Part shown: piece by piece, positions 33,720-42,861 of the stretch
How positions within the stretch are numbered: position 1 is the stretch's first letter
How the letters are laid out: each line of letters begins with the position of its first letter
Assembly: GCF_030815855.1 (NCBI RefSeq)
Contig: NZ_JAUSXG010000001.1
Span: forward strand, 3,596,001-3,660,000
DNA from: Variovorax paradoxus
GTDB lineage: Bacteria > Pseudomonadota > Gammaproteobacteria > Burkholderiales > Burkholderiaceae_C
Direction of reading: 5' to 3'
Length of the DNA stretch: 64,000 nucleotides
The notes under the pieces: generated by a model
Told to the model about the DNA's origin: nothing
The model's database searches: none
The model's input: only the letters and a program-made list of their open reading frames with translations
Position numbers and translations under genes: made by a program

Positions 33720-34622
33720 TTACATCGCTTCCTGGATCGCCTGCTGCATGCAGCGGGTAATGCCGCGCACCGCCACCGAATCAGGCCGGCCCGCGAAACG
33801 CAAGGCGCGCACCGGCACCGGGATGTGCGGCTCCAGCGCCAGCACGTCGACCTTGGTGCTGTCGGCCGAACGGGCGGTGCATCCGTCGACCAGCGCCACG
33901 CCCAAGCCGTGGTGCGCCATCGACAGCGCTGCGTGATAGGTCTGCACCGTGACCACCGCCTGCTGGAAACCCACGCCCGCCTGTCGGCAGGCCTGGCTCA
34001 AACTGGTGCCCACCGGGTCGCGGCTGTCGAGCCCGATGACCGGCCGGTCGGCCAGGTCGTGCAGCGCCACCGAACCGTTGCGCACCAGCGCACGCGGAAG
34101 CATGCCCTTCGGTGCGATACACACCATGCGCGTGTCGGCGAGCGTTTCCTGGGTGAGCGAAGGATGCACCGCAGGGCTGAAGACAAAGCCCACGTCGGCC
34201 TCCTGCAGCAGCAGTGCCGACATGATCTGCGGCGAATGCAGCGATTCGACCGTGATGGAATAGCCCGGGTGCTTTTCGCGAAAGGCCTTGAGCGCGCGCG
34301 GCAGCACTTCGTAGCTCAGCGCCAGCACGCTCAGGATGCGCAGTTCGCCGGTGTCGCTGCCCGCGCGCAGATTGGCCGCAAGGCGTTGCACCTCGTCGAG
34401 TTGCGCGAACAGCCGCTCGATGTGCGGATACAGCGTGAGCGCCTCGGTGGTCGGTGTGAGCCGGCCCTTGGCGCGCTGGAACAGCGGAAAGCCCAATTGC
34501 AGTTCGGCATGCTGCAAGGTGCGGCTCACCGCCGGCTGCGTGATGTTGATGAGCCGCGCCGCCGCGCTCACGCTGCCCGTGAGCATGATGGCGTTGAAAA
34601 CCTCGATGTGACGCAGGCGCAT
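33720..34622 (-). CDS. LysR-family transcriptional regulator
   Basis: 300 residues. Helix-turn-helix at about 1-60 (AIMLTGSVSAAARLINITQP then AVSRTLQHAELQLGFPLF) and an effector-binding domain at about 88-290. It starts 5 nt after the M20 peptidase stop, so it is the third gene of a LysR-M20-LysR operon. It converges on the dadA-like gene (12 nt gap). Possible targets are the peptidase, dadA or both. Confidence 0.88.
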   Translation of the reverse strand: MRLRHIEVFNAIMLTGSVSAAARLINITQPAVSRTLQHAELQLGFPLFQRAKGRLTPTTEALTLYPHIERLFAQLDEVQRLAANLRAGSDTGELRILSVLALSYEVLPRALKAFREKHPGYSITVESLHSPQIMSALLLQEADVGFVFSPAVHPSLTQETLADTRMVCIAPKGMLPRALVRNGSVALHDLADRPVIGLDSRDPVGTSLSQACRQAGVGFQQAVVTVQTYHAALSMAHHGLGVALVDGCTARSADSTKVDVLALEPHIPVPVRALRFAGRPDSVAVRGITRCMQQAIQEAM

Positions 34623-34627
34623 GGAAC

Positions 34628-35923
34628 TCAGTTGCCGATCTTGTTGCGCGAGAGATCCATCACCATGCGCGTGGCGAGGTAGAGCCTCGGTTCGATCGAA
34701 TCCACCAGCACGTATTCGGCGTCGGCCGAGTGCGCGCCGAAGCCCTGCAGGCCGAAGCGCTCGACCACCGGCGCCTTGGTCTTGAGCGCGGCAAACGCCG
34801 CATCGGTACCGCCGCCGGCGGCCTTGTCGTCGGCGCCCAGCGGCTTGCCGACCTCGTCCTTGTAGATGCGCTGCGCGTGCGCGGCAAGCGTGCGCGAGGC
34901 ATCGGTGGCCTCGAGCGGCGGACGGCGGCGCTCGAACTTCAGCTCGACCTTGGCCTCGGGAATCAGCTGCTTCTTGACGCGCTCCTGCACCTGCTGCTCG
35001 ATGCGGTCGTAGTCGCTCACCTTCAGTACGCGCACGTCGGCGCTGGCCGTGGCGCTGGCCGGAATCACGTTGCGGTTGCTGCCGGATTTCGAGATGGTCC
35101 AGTTCATCTTGAGGCCGGTGGCGGGGTCCGACAGGTCGCGCATCTGCAGCACCTGGTGCGAGAGTTCGTAGAGCGCGTTCACGCCGAGTTCGGGTGCCGA
35201 GCCCGCATGCGACGCCTTGCCCGCGACGTTGAGCGTGACCGAGGCAATGCCCGCGGTGGCGAGCGAGAGCTTGTCTTCCTTGACCGAGGCGCCTTCGAAC
35301 GAAAGCACCGCGTCGTGCTCGCCGCCGAGTCGCGTGATGAGCGCGCGCGAACCGGGCGAGCTGATTTCCTCGTCGCCGTTGATCAGCACGGTGAGCGTGC
35401 CGTATTCCTTGAACTTGAGCGCCTGCAGCATCGCCACCGTATGGATGATGACCGCCACGCCCTGCTTGTCGTCGGCAATGCCGAGCCCGAAGGCCTTGTC
35501 CCCTTCGACGCGGAACGGCTGCTTGCTGAGCATGCCCACGGTGTAGACCGTGTCCATGTGCGCAATGAGCATGATCTTCTTCTTGCCCGTGCCCTTGAAT
35601 GTCGCGCGCACGACGCGGCCGATCTTCTCGGGCGTGTCGTCCATGCGGTAGGCCTCGGCACTGGGGTCGATGAATTCGACCTCGCCGCCCAGCGCCTTGA
35701 GCTTGCCGGCAATGAGATCGGAGATCTTTTCGAGGCCTTCCAGGTCGCGGCTGCCGGACTCGATGCCCACGAGCTGCGACAGCGAATCGAGCAGCGGCTG
35801 CTTCTGCTCGGCTGCCAGCGAGGCGATGCGCGCATCGGGTGCGGCCAGCGCCGCCTGGCAGGCCGCGGCAATCAGGAGTGCGCCGCCTGCGCGGCACCAG
35901 GAACGAACGGGGAACAGGGTCAT
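34628..35923 (-). CDS. M20 zinc peptidase, carboxypeptidase G2-like (glutamate carboxypeptidase)
   Basis: 431 residues with a signal peptide (ALLIAAACQAALA|APD). It closely follows Pseudomonas carboxypeptidase G2: LIAHMDTVYTVG (zinc His122 and Asp124), GIADDKQG (bridging Asp151), INGDEEISSPGSR (catalytic Glu185, zinc Glu186), GKASHAGSAPELGVNAL (dimer/lid region), GGGTDAAFAALK and a final zinc His in GFGAHSADAEYV. CPG2 releases C-terminal glutamate from folates and N-acylglutamates. The ATG overlaps the upstream LysR stop (ATGA). Periplasmic glutamate release would fit the GltI-like and racemase genes nearby; that link is inference. Confidence 0.9.
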   Translation of the reverse strand: MTLFPVRSWCRAGGALLIAAACQAALAAPDARIASLAAEQKQPLLDSLSQLVGIESGSRDLEGLEKISDLIAGKLKALGGEVEFIDPSAEAYRMDDTPEKIGRVVRATFKGTGKKKIMLIAHMDTVYTVGMLSKQPFRVEGDKAFGLGIADDKQGVAVIIHTVAMLQALKFKEYGTLTVLINGDEEISSPGSRALITRLGGEHDAVLSFEGASVKEDKLSLATAGIASVTLNVAGKASHAGSAPELGVNALYELSHQVLQMRDLSDPATGLKMNWTISKSGSNRNVIPASATASADVRVLKVSDYDRIEQQVQERVKKQLIPEAKVELKFERRRPPLEATDASRTLAAHAQRIYKDEVGKPLGADDKAAGGGTDAAFAALKTKAPVVERFGLQGFGAHSADAEYVLVDSIEPRLYLATRMVMDLSRNKIGN

Positions 35924-36882
35924 GAACGGCTTCCTTGTGTTTTTCTGGTCCGCGCGGCGGGTACCGTGCGGTCTCGGCATTCTTCCATGCAGGCCGGCAT
36001 CGCGGCGACCAGCGCATCGACTGCGCAGCGCGTCTTCGCGGGCATGTGGCGCGAGCGCGGCCACAGCACATGAATGGGCATGGCCGCGGCGCGATGGTCG
36101 GCCAGCACGGACTCGAGTTGTCCGGATTGCACGTAGCGTGCCAGTAGCCAGTTCGGCAGCCAAGCGAGCCCGGCACCTGCAATCGCCGCATCGGCCACCG
36201 CCTGAAGGTCGTTCAGCCGCGCATGCCAGGGCAGGTGCACGGTGTGCAGGCGGCCCTGCGGATCGCGCAGCTCCCAGCGCTGTGAATGGCCCGGGCCGCA
36301 ATAGTCGATGCCCCGGTGCTGCGCCAGTGCGGCCACGTCCGCCGGCCGCCCGAAGCGCGCCAGATAGGCGGGCGCGGCCGCGAGCCTCATGGTCTGCTCG
36401 CCGAGCCGGCGGGCCACCAGCCGGTCGGTGTCGGGCAGTTCGCCGATGCGCACCGCCAGGTCGTAGCCATCCTGCACCAGGTCGACCACGCGGTCGCTGA
36501 TGGCAATGTCCACCTGCAGCTGCGGATAGCGCTCGATGAGGCCCAGCAGCGCCGGCGCTGCATGGTGATGGCCGAAGGCCAGCGGCAGGCTGGCACGCAG
36601 CCGGCCGCGCGGCTCGCGCCGGCCGCTCTCGAGCGCCGACTCGGCGGCCTCCAGCTCGGCTTGCGCGCGCAGGCAGTGCTCGTAGTAGGCCTGCCCTTCT
36701 TCGGTCAGGCTCTGGCTGCGGGTGGTGCGCTGCAGCAGGCGCGCGCCGAGCCGCGCCTCCAGCCGTGCAAGCGCCTTGCCCACGGCCGAGCGCGTGAGGT
36801 TCAGCCGCTCGGCCGCGAGCGTGAGGCTGCCACTTTCCACCACCTCGAGGAAGGTCTGGATGCCATCGAAACGATCGGTCAT
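35920..36882 (-). CDS. LysR-family transcriptional regulator
   Basis: 320 residues. Helix-turn-helix at about 6-65 (FLEVVESGSLTLAAERLNLT then RSAVGKALARLEARLGARLL), effector domain about 92-300, and a short Arg/Thr-rich C-terminus. The stop overlaps the M20 peptidase start, so it leads the operon. It is also divergent from an MFS exporter gene across 83 bp that contains GGCAC...GTGCC (36883-36898), a possible operator beside its own start codon. Confidence 0.88.
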   Translation of the reverse strand: MTDRFDGIQTFLEVVESGSLTLAAERLNLTRSAVGKALARLEARLGARLLQRTTRSQSLTEEGQAYYEHCLRAQAELEAAESALESGRREPRGRLRASLPLAFGHHHAAPALLGLIERYPQLQVDIAISDRVVDLVQDGYDLAVRIGELPDTDRLVARRLGEQTMRLAAAPAYLARFGRPADVAALAQHRGIDYCGPGHSQRWELRDPQGRLHTVHLPWHARLNDLQAVADAAIAGAGLAWLPNWLLARYVQSGQLESVLADHRAAAMPIHVLWPRSRHMPAKTRCAVDALVAAMPACMEECRDRTVPAARTRKTQGSRS

Positions 36883-36965
36883 GGCACGGAATTGTGCCTT
36901 CCGATTCCCGAATCTGCTGAATCGATGTCCTCAATGAAGAACCTGTTTCCCGACAAGATGGCGGC
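36883..36965. promoter_or_regulatory. Divergent promoter region with inverted repeat, LysR / MFS exporter
   Basis: 83 bp. The inverted repeat GGCACGGAATTGTGCC (36883-36898) abuts the LysR start codon. It would suit autoregulation of the LysR gene; the arms are only 5 bp, so support is modest. Confidence 0.4.
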
Positions 36966-38522
36966 ATGACACCGCCTTCAACTCCTTCAACTTCTTCAAC
37001 GACTACCCCGCGCCGCGATGCCGCCGCGCTCGCCGCCGTTTGCCTGGTCGCCCTCATGTTCGGCCTCGAAATCTCCAGCGTGCCGGTGATCCTGCCGGAG
37101 CTCGAGCGCGTGCTGCACGCCGACTTCCAGGACGCGCAGTGGATCATGAACGCCTACACGCTGGCCTGCACCTCGGTGCTGATGGCCGCCGGCACGCTGG
37201 CCGACCGGTATGGCCGCCGCCGCGTGCTGGTGGCCAGCCTGTGGCTGTTCGGGCTGGCGTCGCTGGCGTGCGGCTTGGCGACAAGCGCGCCGCTCTTGAT
37301 TGCCGCGCGTTTCGTGCAGGGCGTGGGTGCCGGCGCCATGATGATCTGCCAGTTCGCCATCCTGTCGCAGCAGTTCCGCGAGCCGGCGGCGCGCTCGCGC
37401 GCCTTCGCCGTCTGGGGCGTGGTTGCGGGCATCGGGCTCGGCTTTGGTCCGCTGGTGGGCGCCGCCATCGTGGCGTTGGCCGACTGGCGCTGGGTCTTCC
37501 TGGTGCACGCCCCGCTGGCGCTGCTCACGCTGGGCCTGGTGCACGCCAGCGTGCAGGAATCGCGCGACCCCGACGCGCACCGGCTCGACGTGGCGGGCAT
37601 GCTCACCCTGACGCTCGCGGTATTCGCGCTGGTCTACTTCATCACACTCGGCACGGTGCAGGGCTTCGGCAACCGTGCGGGGCTGGCACTGCTGGCCGGT
37701 GCGCTGGCGTGCCTCGCGTTGTTCGTCGCGGCCGAACGGCGCAGTGCGCACCCCATGTTCGACTTCTCGGTCTTTCGCATCCACCGCTTCAACGGCGCGA
37801 TGATGGGTTCGGTGGGCATGAACTTCAGCTTCTGGCCGTTCATGATCTACCTGCCGATCTACTTCCAGTCGGCACTCGGCCATGACCTGATGCACGCCGG
37901 CTGGGCCCTGCTGGCCTACACGCTGCCCACGCTGCTGATGCCGCCGCTGGCCGAACGGCTGGCGCTGCGCCATGGGGCCGAACGCGTGATTCCCGGCGGC
38001 CTCGGCCTGATGGCCGCGGCCTTCCTGCTCATGGCCGCGGGCAATGCGCGCGGCAGCGACGCGGTGGTGATTGCCGCCTGCCTGGCTGCGGGCATCGGCC
38101 TCGGCCTCACGAACTCGCCGGTTACCAACACGAGCACCGGCGCGGTGTCGGCGGCGCGCGCGGGCATGGCTTCGGGCATCGACTTCAGCGCGCGGCTGAT
38201 CACGCTCGCCCTGAACATCGCGCTGATGGGCTTCGTGCTGGTAAGCGGCATTGCGGGGCACCTCGGCGAAGCCGGCCTGCACGCCGACGCCGGCGAACTG
38301 CTGCAACTGGCGCAGGGTGTGGCGGCGGGCAAGCTGGACATCCTTCCGGACGCGGCAGCCCCCGCGCTCGCGCAGGCCGCCCTGCGCCAGGGATTCGGCG
38401 ACGTGATGCTCTATGCCGGTATCGGCGTGGGGCTGCTGGCACTGGCGAGCCGCGCCTTCTTCAGGCGTGGCCGGCGCTCAGTGGGCCTTGTCCCAGTTCG
38501 GGCCGATGCCGATCTCGGCTAA
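36966..38522 (+). CDS. MFS transporter, DHA2 (14-helix) drug exporter type
   Basis: 518 residues, about 14 hydrophobic helices. The loop 2-3 motif is GTLADRYGRRR, and the helix 5 motif C region is GVVAGIGLGFGPLVGA, typical of drug:H+ antiporters of the EmrB/QacA branch. It is divergent from a LysR gene, a common arrangement for inducible exporters. Its last 45 nt overlap the 3' end of polA on the other strand. Substrate unknown. Confidence 0.87.
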   Translation: MTPPSTPSTSSTTTPRRDAAALAAVCLVALMFGLEISSVPVILPELERVLHADFQDAQWIMNAYTLACTSVLMAAGTLADRYGRRRVLVASLWLFGLASLACGLATSAPLLIAARFVQGVGAGAMMICQFAILSQQFREPAARSRAFAVWGVVAGIGLGFGPLVGAAIVALADWRWVFLVHAPLALLTLGLVHASVQESRDPDAHRLDVAGMLTLTLAVFALVYFITLGTVQGFGNRAGLALLAGALACLALFVAAERRSAHPMFDFSVFRIHRFNGAMMGSVGMNFSFWPFMIYLPIYFQSALGHDLMHAGWALLAYTLPTLLMPPLAERLALRHGAERVIPGGLGLMAAAFLLMAAGNARGSDAVVIAACLAAGIGLGLTNSPVTNTSTGAVSAARAGMASGIDFSARLITLALNIALMGFVLVSGIAGHLGEAGLHADAGELLQLAQGVAAGKLDILPDAAAPALAQAALRQGFGDVMLYAGIGVGLLALASRAFFRRGRRSVGLVPVRADADLG

Positions 38523-41300
38523 TAGCGGCACCTTCAGCTCGGCCACGCCGGCCATCAGGCGCGGGATTTCGGTGCGCACCCATTCGACCTCGGCCTCGGG
38601 CACTTCGAACACCAGTTCGTCGTGCACCTGCATGATCATCTTGGTGGCGCGCTTCTCGGCATCGAGCACGTCCTGCACCTTGATCATGCTGAGCTTGATC
38701 AGGTCGGCCGCCGTGCCCTGCATGGGCGCGTTGATGGCCGCACGCTCGGCGCCGCCGCGGCGCGGGCCATTGGGCGAATTGATTTCGGGCAGATAGAGGC
38801 GCCGGCCGAACACGGTCTCGACATAGCCCTTCTCCTTCGCGAGTGCCTTGGTCTCGTCCATGTACGCCTTCACGCCCGGGTAACGCGCAAAGTAGCGTTC
38901 GATGTAAGAGGCCGCGGCCTTGGTCTCGATACCCAGGTTGCGCGCCAGGCCGAAGCTGCTCATGCCGTAGATGAGCCCGAAGTTGATCACCTTGGCATAG
39001 CGGCGCTGTTCGCTCGACACCTGGTCGGGCGTGGAGCCGAACACCTCCGCCGCGGTGGCGCGGTGCACGTCGATGCCTTCGCGGAATGCGCGCAGCAGCG
39101 ATTCGTCGCCGCTGATGTGGGCCATGATGCGTAGCTCGATCTGCGAGTAGTCGGCGCTGGCAATCACGCGGCCGGCCGGCGCAATGAAGGCTTCGCGCAC
39201 GCGGCGGCCTTCGGGCGTGCGGATCGGAATGTTCTGCAGGTTGGGGTCGTTGCTCGACAGCCGGCCCGTGACCGCCACCGCCTGCGCATAGTGCGTGTGA
39301 ACGCGGCCGGTGCGCAGGTTGGCGAGCTGGCCCAGCTTGTCGGTGTACGTGCCCTTGAGCTTGGAAAGCCCGCGGTGCTCGAGGATCTTGGCCGGCAGCG
39401 GATAGTCCTCGGCCAATTTCTCGAGCACTTCTTCGTCCGTGCTCGGCGCGCCGCTCGGCGTTTTCTTGACCACCGGCAGGCCCAGCTTGGTGAAGAAGAT
39501 CTCGCCGATCTGCTTGGGCGAGCCCAGGTTGAAGGGCTGCCCGGCGATCTCGTAGGCTTCCTGTTCGAGCGCCATGATGCGCGTGCCGAGTTCGTGGCTC
39601 TGCGCCGCGAGCGTGGGCGCATCGATCATCACGCCGTTGCGCTCCACGCGGTAGAGCGCCTCGCTCGAATCCATCTCGAGCTGGTAGATGAAGCGCAGCT
39701 TTTCGTCGCGCTGGATCTGCGGCCACAGTGCGAGGTGAACGTCGAGCGTCTGGTCGCTGTCCTCGCACGAATATTCGGCGGCCTTGGCGATGTCGACCTG
39801 GCTGAACGGAATCTGGTGCGCGCCCTTGCCGCACAGGTCTTCGTACGAGATGCCGCTGCGGCCCAGGTGGCGTTCGGCCAGGCTCGCGAGCCCGTGCGGC
39901 CGGTGCGCTTCGAGCACATAGCTTTGCAGCATGGTGTCGTGCGCATAGCCCTGCACCTCGATGCCGTGGTTGGCGAGCACGTGGCGGTCGTACTTGATGT
40001 GCTGGCCGAGCTTTTTCTTCTCGGGGTTTTCGAGCCAGGGCTTGAGCTTGGCGAGCACTTCGTCGATGGGCAGTTGCGCGGGCGCATCGGGGTAGTTGTG
40101 CGCAAGCGGAATGTAGGCGGCCTCGCCGGGCTCGACGCTGAAGCTCAGGCCGACGATCTGTGCCACCATCTCGTCGAGCGAGGTGGTTTCGGTGTCGATG
40201 GCGGCCAGGTCCGCGGCCTGCAGCTTGGCGAGCCAGGTGTCGAACTGCTCCCAGGTCGTGAGGGTTTCGTACTTCAGGTTGCTTGCGGGCGATGCGGCCT
40301 CGATGGCACCGAGGTTCGACGATTCGTCGAACAACCCGCCCTGGTCGGCGCTCGCAGCACCGCCTCGGGCCTGCTGCTTCTTGATGTTTTCCTCGATGAG
40401 CTCGGGCGGCACTTCCATCGCCTCGAGCGACTTGACCAGGCTCTTGAAACCGAATTTCTCGTAGAAGGGCTTGAGCTCGGCCGTTTGTGGCGCGCCCACG
40501 GGCAGGCCTTCGAGCGACGGCAGGCCGGCAACGTGCGCGGCCAGGTCGCAATCGGTGCGGATGGTGACGAGGCTCTTGCTCAGCGGCAGCTTTTCGAGCG
40601 CCTTGCGCAGGTTCTCGCCGGCCTGGCCTTTCACCTCGGCGGCGCGTTCGATCAGCGCGTCGAGCGAGCCGTATTCGAGCAGCCACTTGGCAGCAGTCTT
40701 GGGGCCGACCTTCTCGACACCGGGCACGTTGTCGACCGCGTCGCCCACCAGCGTCTGGTAATCGATCATCAGCGACGGCGGGACGCCGAACTCGGCCGTC
40801 ACACCCGCCACGTCGCGCTTCTTGCCGTTCATCGTGTCGATGATGGTGATGTGCTCGTCGACCAGCTGGCTCAGGTCCTTGTCGCCGCTCGAAACGATGA
40901 CCTCGACGCCCTGCGCCGCCGCGGTCTTGGCGAGCGTGCCGATCACGTCGTCGGCCTCGATGTCAGGCACGCAGAGCACGGGCCAGCCCATCAGCTTCAC
41001 CACCTCGTGGATGGGATCGATCTGGCTGCGCAGGTCGTCGGGCATCGGCGAGCGGTTGGCCTTGTACTCGGGGTACAGGTCGTCGCGAAACGTCTTGCCG
41101 GGCGCGTCGAAGATGCAGGCCGCGTAGTCGGCGCGAACCTCGCGGCGCAGCGCCGTCATCATGTTGATCATTCCGCGGATGGCACCGGTGGCCGGGCTCT
41201 TCGGGTCGCCGGGCACGGCCCGCAGGTCGGGCATGGCGTGGAAGGCGCGGTAGAGATAGCTCGAGCCATCGACGAGCAGCAGCGTTTTCTTGTCGGTCAT
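38478..41300 (-). CDS. polA: DNA polymerase I
   Basis: 940 residues with all three domains: 5'-3' exonuclease (about 1-290; LLLVDGSSYLYRAFHAMPDL, DVIGTLAKTAAAQGVEVIVS), 3'-5' proofreading exonuclease (about 335-530; LAAIDTETTSLDEMVAQIVG with the DxE metal site) and polymerase A (about 545-940; VIASADYSQIELRIMAHISG motif A, RRYAKVINFGLIYGMSSFGL motif B, MIMQVHDELVFEVPE motif C). Proofreading residues are intact. It repairs DNA and processes Okazaki fragments. The 3' end overlaps the convergent MFS gene by 45 nt. Confidence 0.98.
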   Translation of the reverse strand: MTDKKTLLLVDGSSYLYRAFHAMPDLRAVPGDPKSPATGAIRGMINMMTALRREVRADYAACIFDAPGKTFRDDLYPEYKANRSPMPDDLRSQIDPIHEVVKLMGWPVLCVPDIEADDVIGTLAKTAAAQGVEVIVSSGDKDLSQLVDEHITIIDTMNGKKRDVAGVTAEFGVPPSLMIDYQTLVGDAVDNVPGVEKVGPKTAAKWLLEYGSLDALIERAAEVKGQAGENLRKALEKLPLSKSLVTIRTDCDLAAHVAGLPSLEGLPVGAPQTAELKPFYEKFGFKSLVKSLEAMEVPPELIEENIKKQQARGGAASADQGGLFDESSNLGAIEAASPASNLKYETLTTWEQFDTWLAKLQAADLAAIDTETTSLDEMVAQIVGLSFSVEPGEAAYIPLAHNYPDAPAQLPIDEVLAKLKPWLENPEKKKLGQHIKYDRHVLANHGIEVQGYAHDTMLQSYVLEAHRPHGLASLAERHLGRSGISYEDLCGKGAHQIPFSQVDIAKAAEYSCEDSDQTLDVHLALWPQIQRDEKLRFIYQLEMDSSEALYRVERNGVMIDAPTLAAQSHELGTRIMALEQEAYEIAGQPFNLGSPKQIGEIFFTKLGLPVVKKTPSGAPSTDEEVLEKLAEDYPLPAKILEHRGLSKLKGTYTDKLGQLANLRTGRVHTHYAQAVAVTGRLSSNDPNLQNIPIRTPEGRRVREAFIAPAGRVIASADYSQIELRIMAHISGDESLLRAFREGIDVHRATAAEVFGSTPDQVSSEQRRYAKVINFGLIYGMSSFGLARNLGIETKAAASYIERYFARYPGVKAYMDETKALAKEKGYVETVFGRRLYLPEINSPNGPRRGGAERAAINAPMQGTAADLIKLSMIKVQDVLDAEKRATKMIMQVHDELVFEVPEAEVEWVRTEIPRLMAGVAELKVPLLAEIGIGPNWDKAH

Positions 41301-41385
41301 CGGGCCATTTTGCCGTGCCCGGCGCGGCGTTCCGAACCACGGCGGCGTACGCCGCCGACCGACACCTCGAAAGCGGGGCCGAGCC

Positions 41386-41391
41386 TACAAT
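41386..41391 (+). promoter_or_regulatory. -10 box of the DUF2782 gene, predicted leaderless start
   Basis: TACAAT followed by six nucleotides and then the ATG at 41398. A start of transcription 7 nt after the hexamer would be the A of the ATG. No Shine-Dalgarno is present and the -35 region is weak. Confidence 0.5.
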
Positions 41392-41397
41392 CCTTGC

Positions 41398-41760
41398 ATG
41401 CCTAGCCCCACACTCCTGGTCGCCCGCCGCATTCTGCTGGCGCTGGCCTTTGCCGCCCCATTTGCCGCCGTTCAGGCGCAGTCCGCGCCCGCCCGGGCGC
41501 CTGCGCCGGCCGAGCCGCTACAAAATCAGGAGCAATCCGACGGCCGACGCAACCAGAAGGTCGAGCACATCCACACGGAAGACAGCGGGGCTTCGGTCGA
41601 CGAAGTCCGCTACGGCGGCCGCACGCAAAGCATCAACGTGAAGCCCAAGGCCAACGTGCCCGGCTATGAAGTGCTGCCCAACGACGCGGGCAGCGCACGC
41701 CCGGGCTCGGCCGACTCGAACGGCAACGGCCCGCGCGTCTGGAACGTGATGAAGTTCTGA
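41398..41760 (+). CDS. DUF2782 family secreted protein
   Basis: 120 residues with a signal peptide ending near AVQA|QSAP. The conserved part VEHIHTEDSGASVDEVRYGG, then RTQSINVKPKANVPGYEVLP and a final WNVMKF is DUF2782, found mostly between polA and thrB in Burkholderiales. Function unknown. The open frame extends to 41290, but ATG 41398 gives the signal peptide. Confidence 0.85.
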   Translation: MPSPTLLVARRILLALAFAAPFAAVQAQSAPARAPAPAEPLQNQEQSDGRRNQKVEHIHTEDSGASVDEVRYGGRTQSINVKPKANVPGYEVLPNDAGSARPGSADSNGNGPRVWNVMKF

Positions 41761-41803
41761 CCGTGCCGCGCCTTCAATCGTCAGCGCAACGCTGAGCACC
41801 GCC

Positions 41804-42850
41804 ATGGCAGTTTTTACCGAAGTCGGATTCGGCGAGGCCGACGCGCTCGTGCAGCGTCTGGGCCTGGGCCCTCTGCGCGAATTGCGCGGCATCGAGGGCG
41901 GCATCGAGAACACCAACTACTTCGCCACCACCGAAACCGGCGAGTTCGTGCTGACGCTGTTCGAGCGTCTCCGCGCCGAGCAGCTCCCCTATTACCTTTG
42001 TCTCATGAAGCACCTGGCGGGCCGCGGCCTGCCGGTGCCGGAACCCGTGGCCGACCCGGCCATCGCACCGCCGTCGGGCCATGCGCTGACGATTCCCGCG
42101 AATGCCCCTTGCGAGCTGCTGCTCAAGGTGGCGGGCAAGCCGGCCGCGCTGGTGCAGCGGCTCTCGGGCCGGAGCGAACTGTCGCCGGGCACCGCGCATT
42201 GCTTCCAATTGGGCGAGATGCTGGCGCGCATGCACCTGGCGGCGCGCGACTTCCCGCGCATTCAGCCGAACCTGCGCGGCCTGGCGTGGTGGAACGAGAC
42301 CGTACCGGTGGTGCTGCCTTACATCGACGAACCGCAGGCCGCGCTGCTGCGCGCCGAACTGGCCTATCAGAACCATGTGGCCGAAACGTCGGCCTACGCG
42401 GCACTGCCGCGCGGCCCGGTGCATGCCGACATGTTCCGTGACAACGTGATGTTCGCCACCGGCGAGGACGCCGGCGCCGCGCCGCGCCTGACCGGCGTGT
42501 TCGACTTCTACTTCGCGGGCACCGACACCTGGTTGTTCGACCTGGCCGTGTGCCTGAACGACTGGGCCATCGACCTGCCAAGCGGCGAACACGACGCCGA
42601 ACGTGCGGACTCGCTGCTGTCGGCCTACGAAACCGTGCGCCCGCTGAATGCCTCGGAGCGCGCCCTGCTGCCCGCCATGCTGCGCGCCGCGGCGCTGCGC
42701 TTCTGGATTTCGCGGCTCTGGGACTTCCATCTTCCGCGCGAAGCCAGCATGCTGAAGCCGCACGATCCGGCGCACTTCGAGCGCGTGCTGCGCGAGCGCG
42801 CCAACCACCCGCATGTCATGGCGCAGTCGCTCGAACGGCTGGCCGCCTGA
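41804..42850 (+). CDS. thrB: Homoserine kinase, type II (aminoglycoside-phosphotransferase fold)
   Basis: Phosphorylates L-homoserine in threonine synthesis. 348 residues, APH/choline-kinase fold of the Pseudomonas-type ThrB rather than the GHMP type. The catalytic loop is VHADMFRDN (His207, Asp209, Asn214), followed by the metal-binding DFYFAG in place of DFG. EGGIENTNYF is the nucleotide loop. It begins 43 nt after the DUF2782 gene. Confidence 0.93.
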   Translation: MAVFTEVGFGEADALVQRLGLGPLRELRGIEGGIENTNYFATTETGEFVLTLFERLRAEQLPYYLCLMKHLAGRGLPVPEPVADPAIAPPSGHALTIPANAPCELLLKVAGKPAALVQRLSGRSELSPGTAHCFQLGEMLARMHLAARDFPRIQPNLRGLAWWNETVPVVLPYIDEPQAALLRAELAYQNHVAETSAYAALPRGPVHADMFRDNVMFATGEDAGAAPRLTGVFDFYFAGTDTWLFDLAVCLNDWAIDLPSGEHDAERADSLLSAYETVRPLNASERALLPAMLRAAALRFWISRLWDFHLPREASMLKPHDPAHFERVLRERANHPHVMAQSLERLAA

Positions 42851-42861
42851 CTCTCAAAAAA

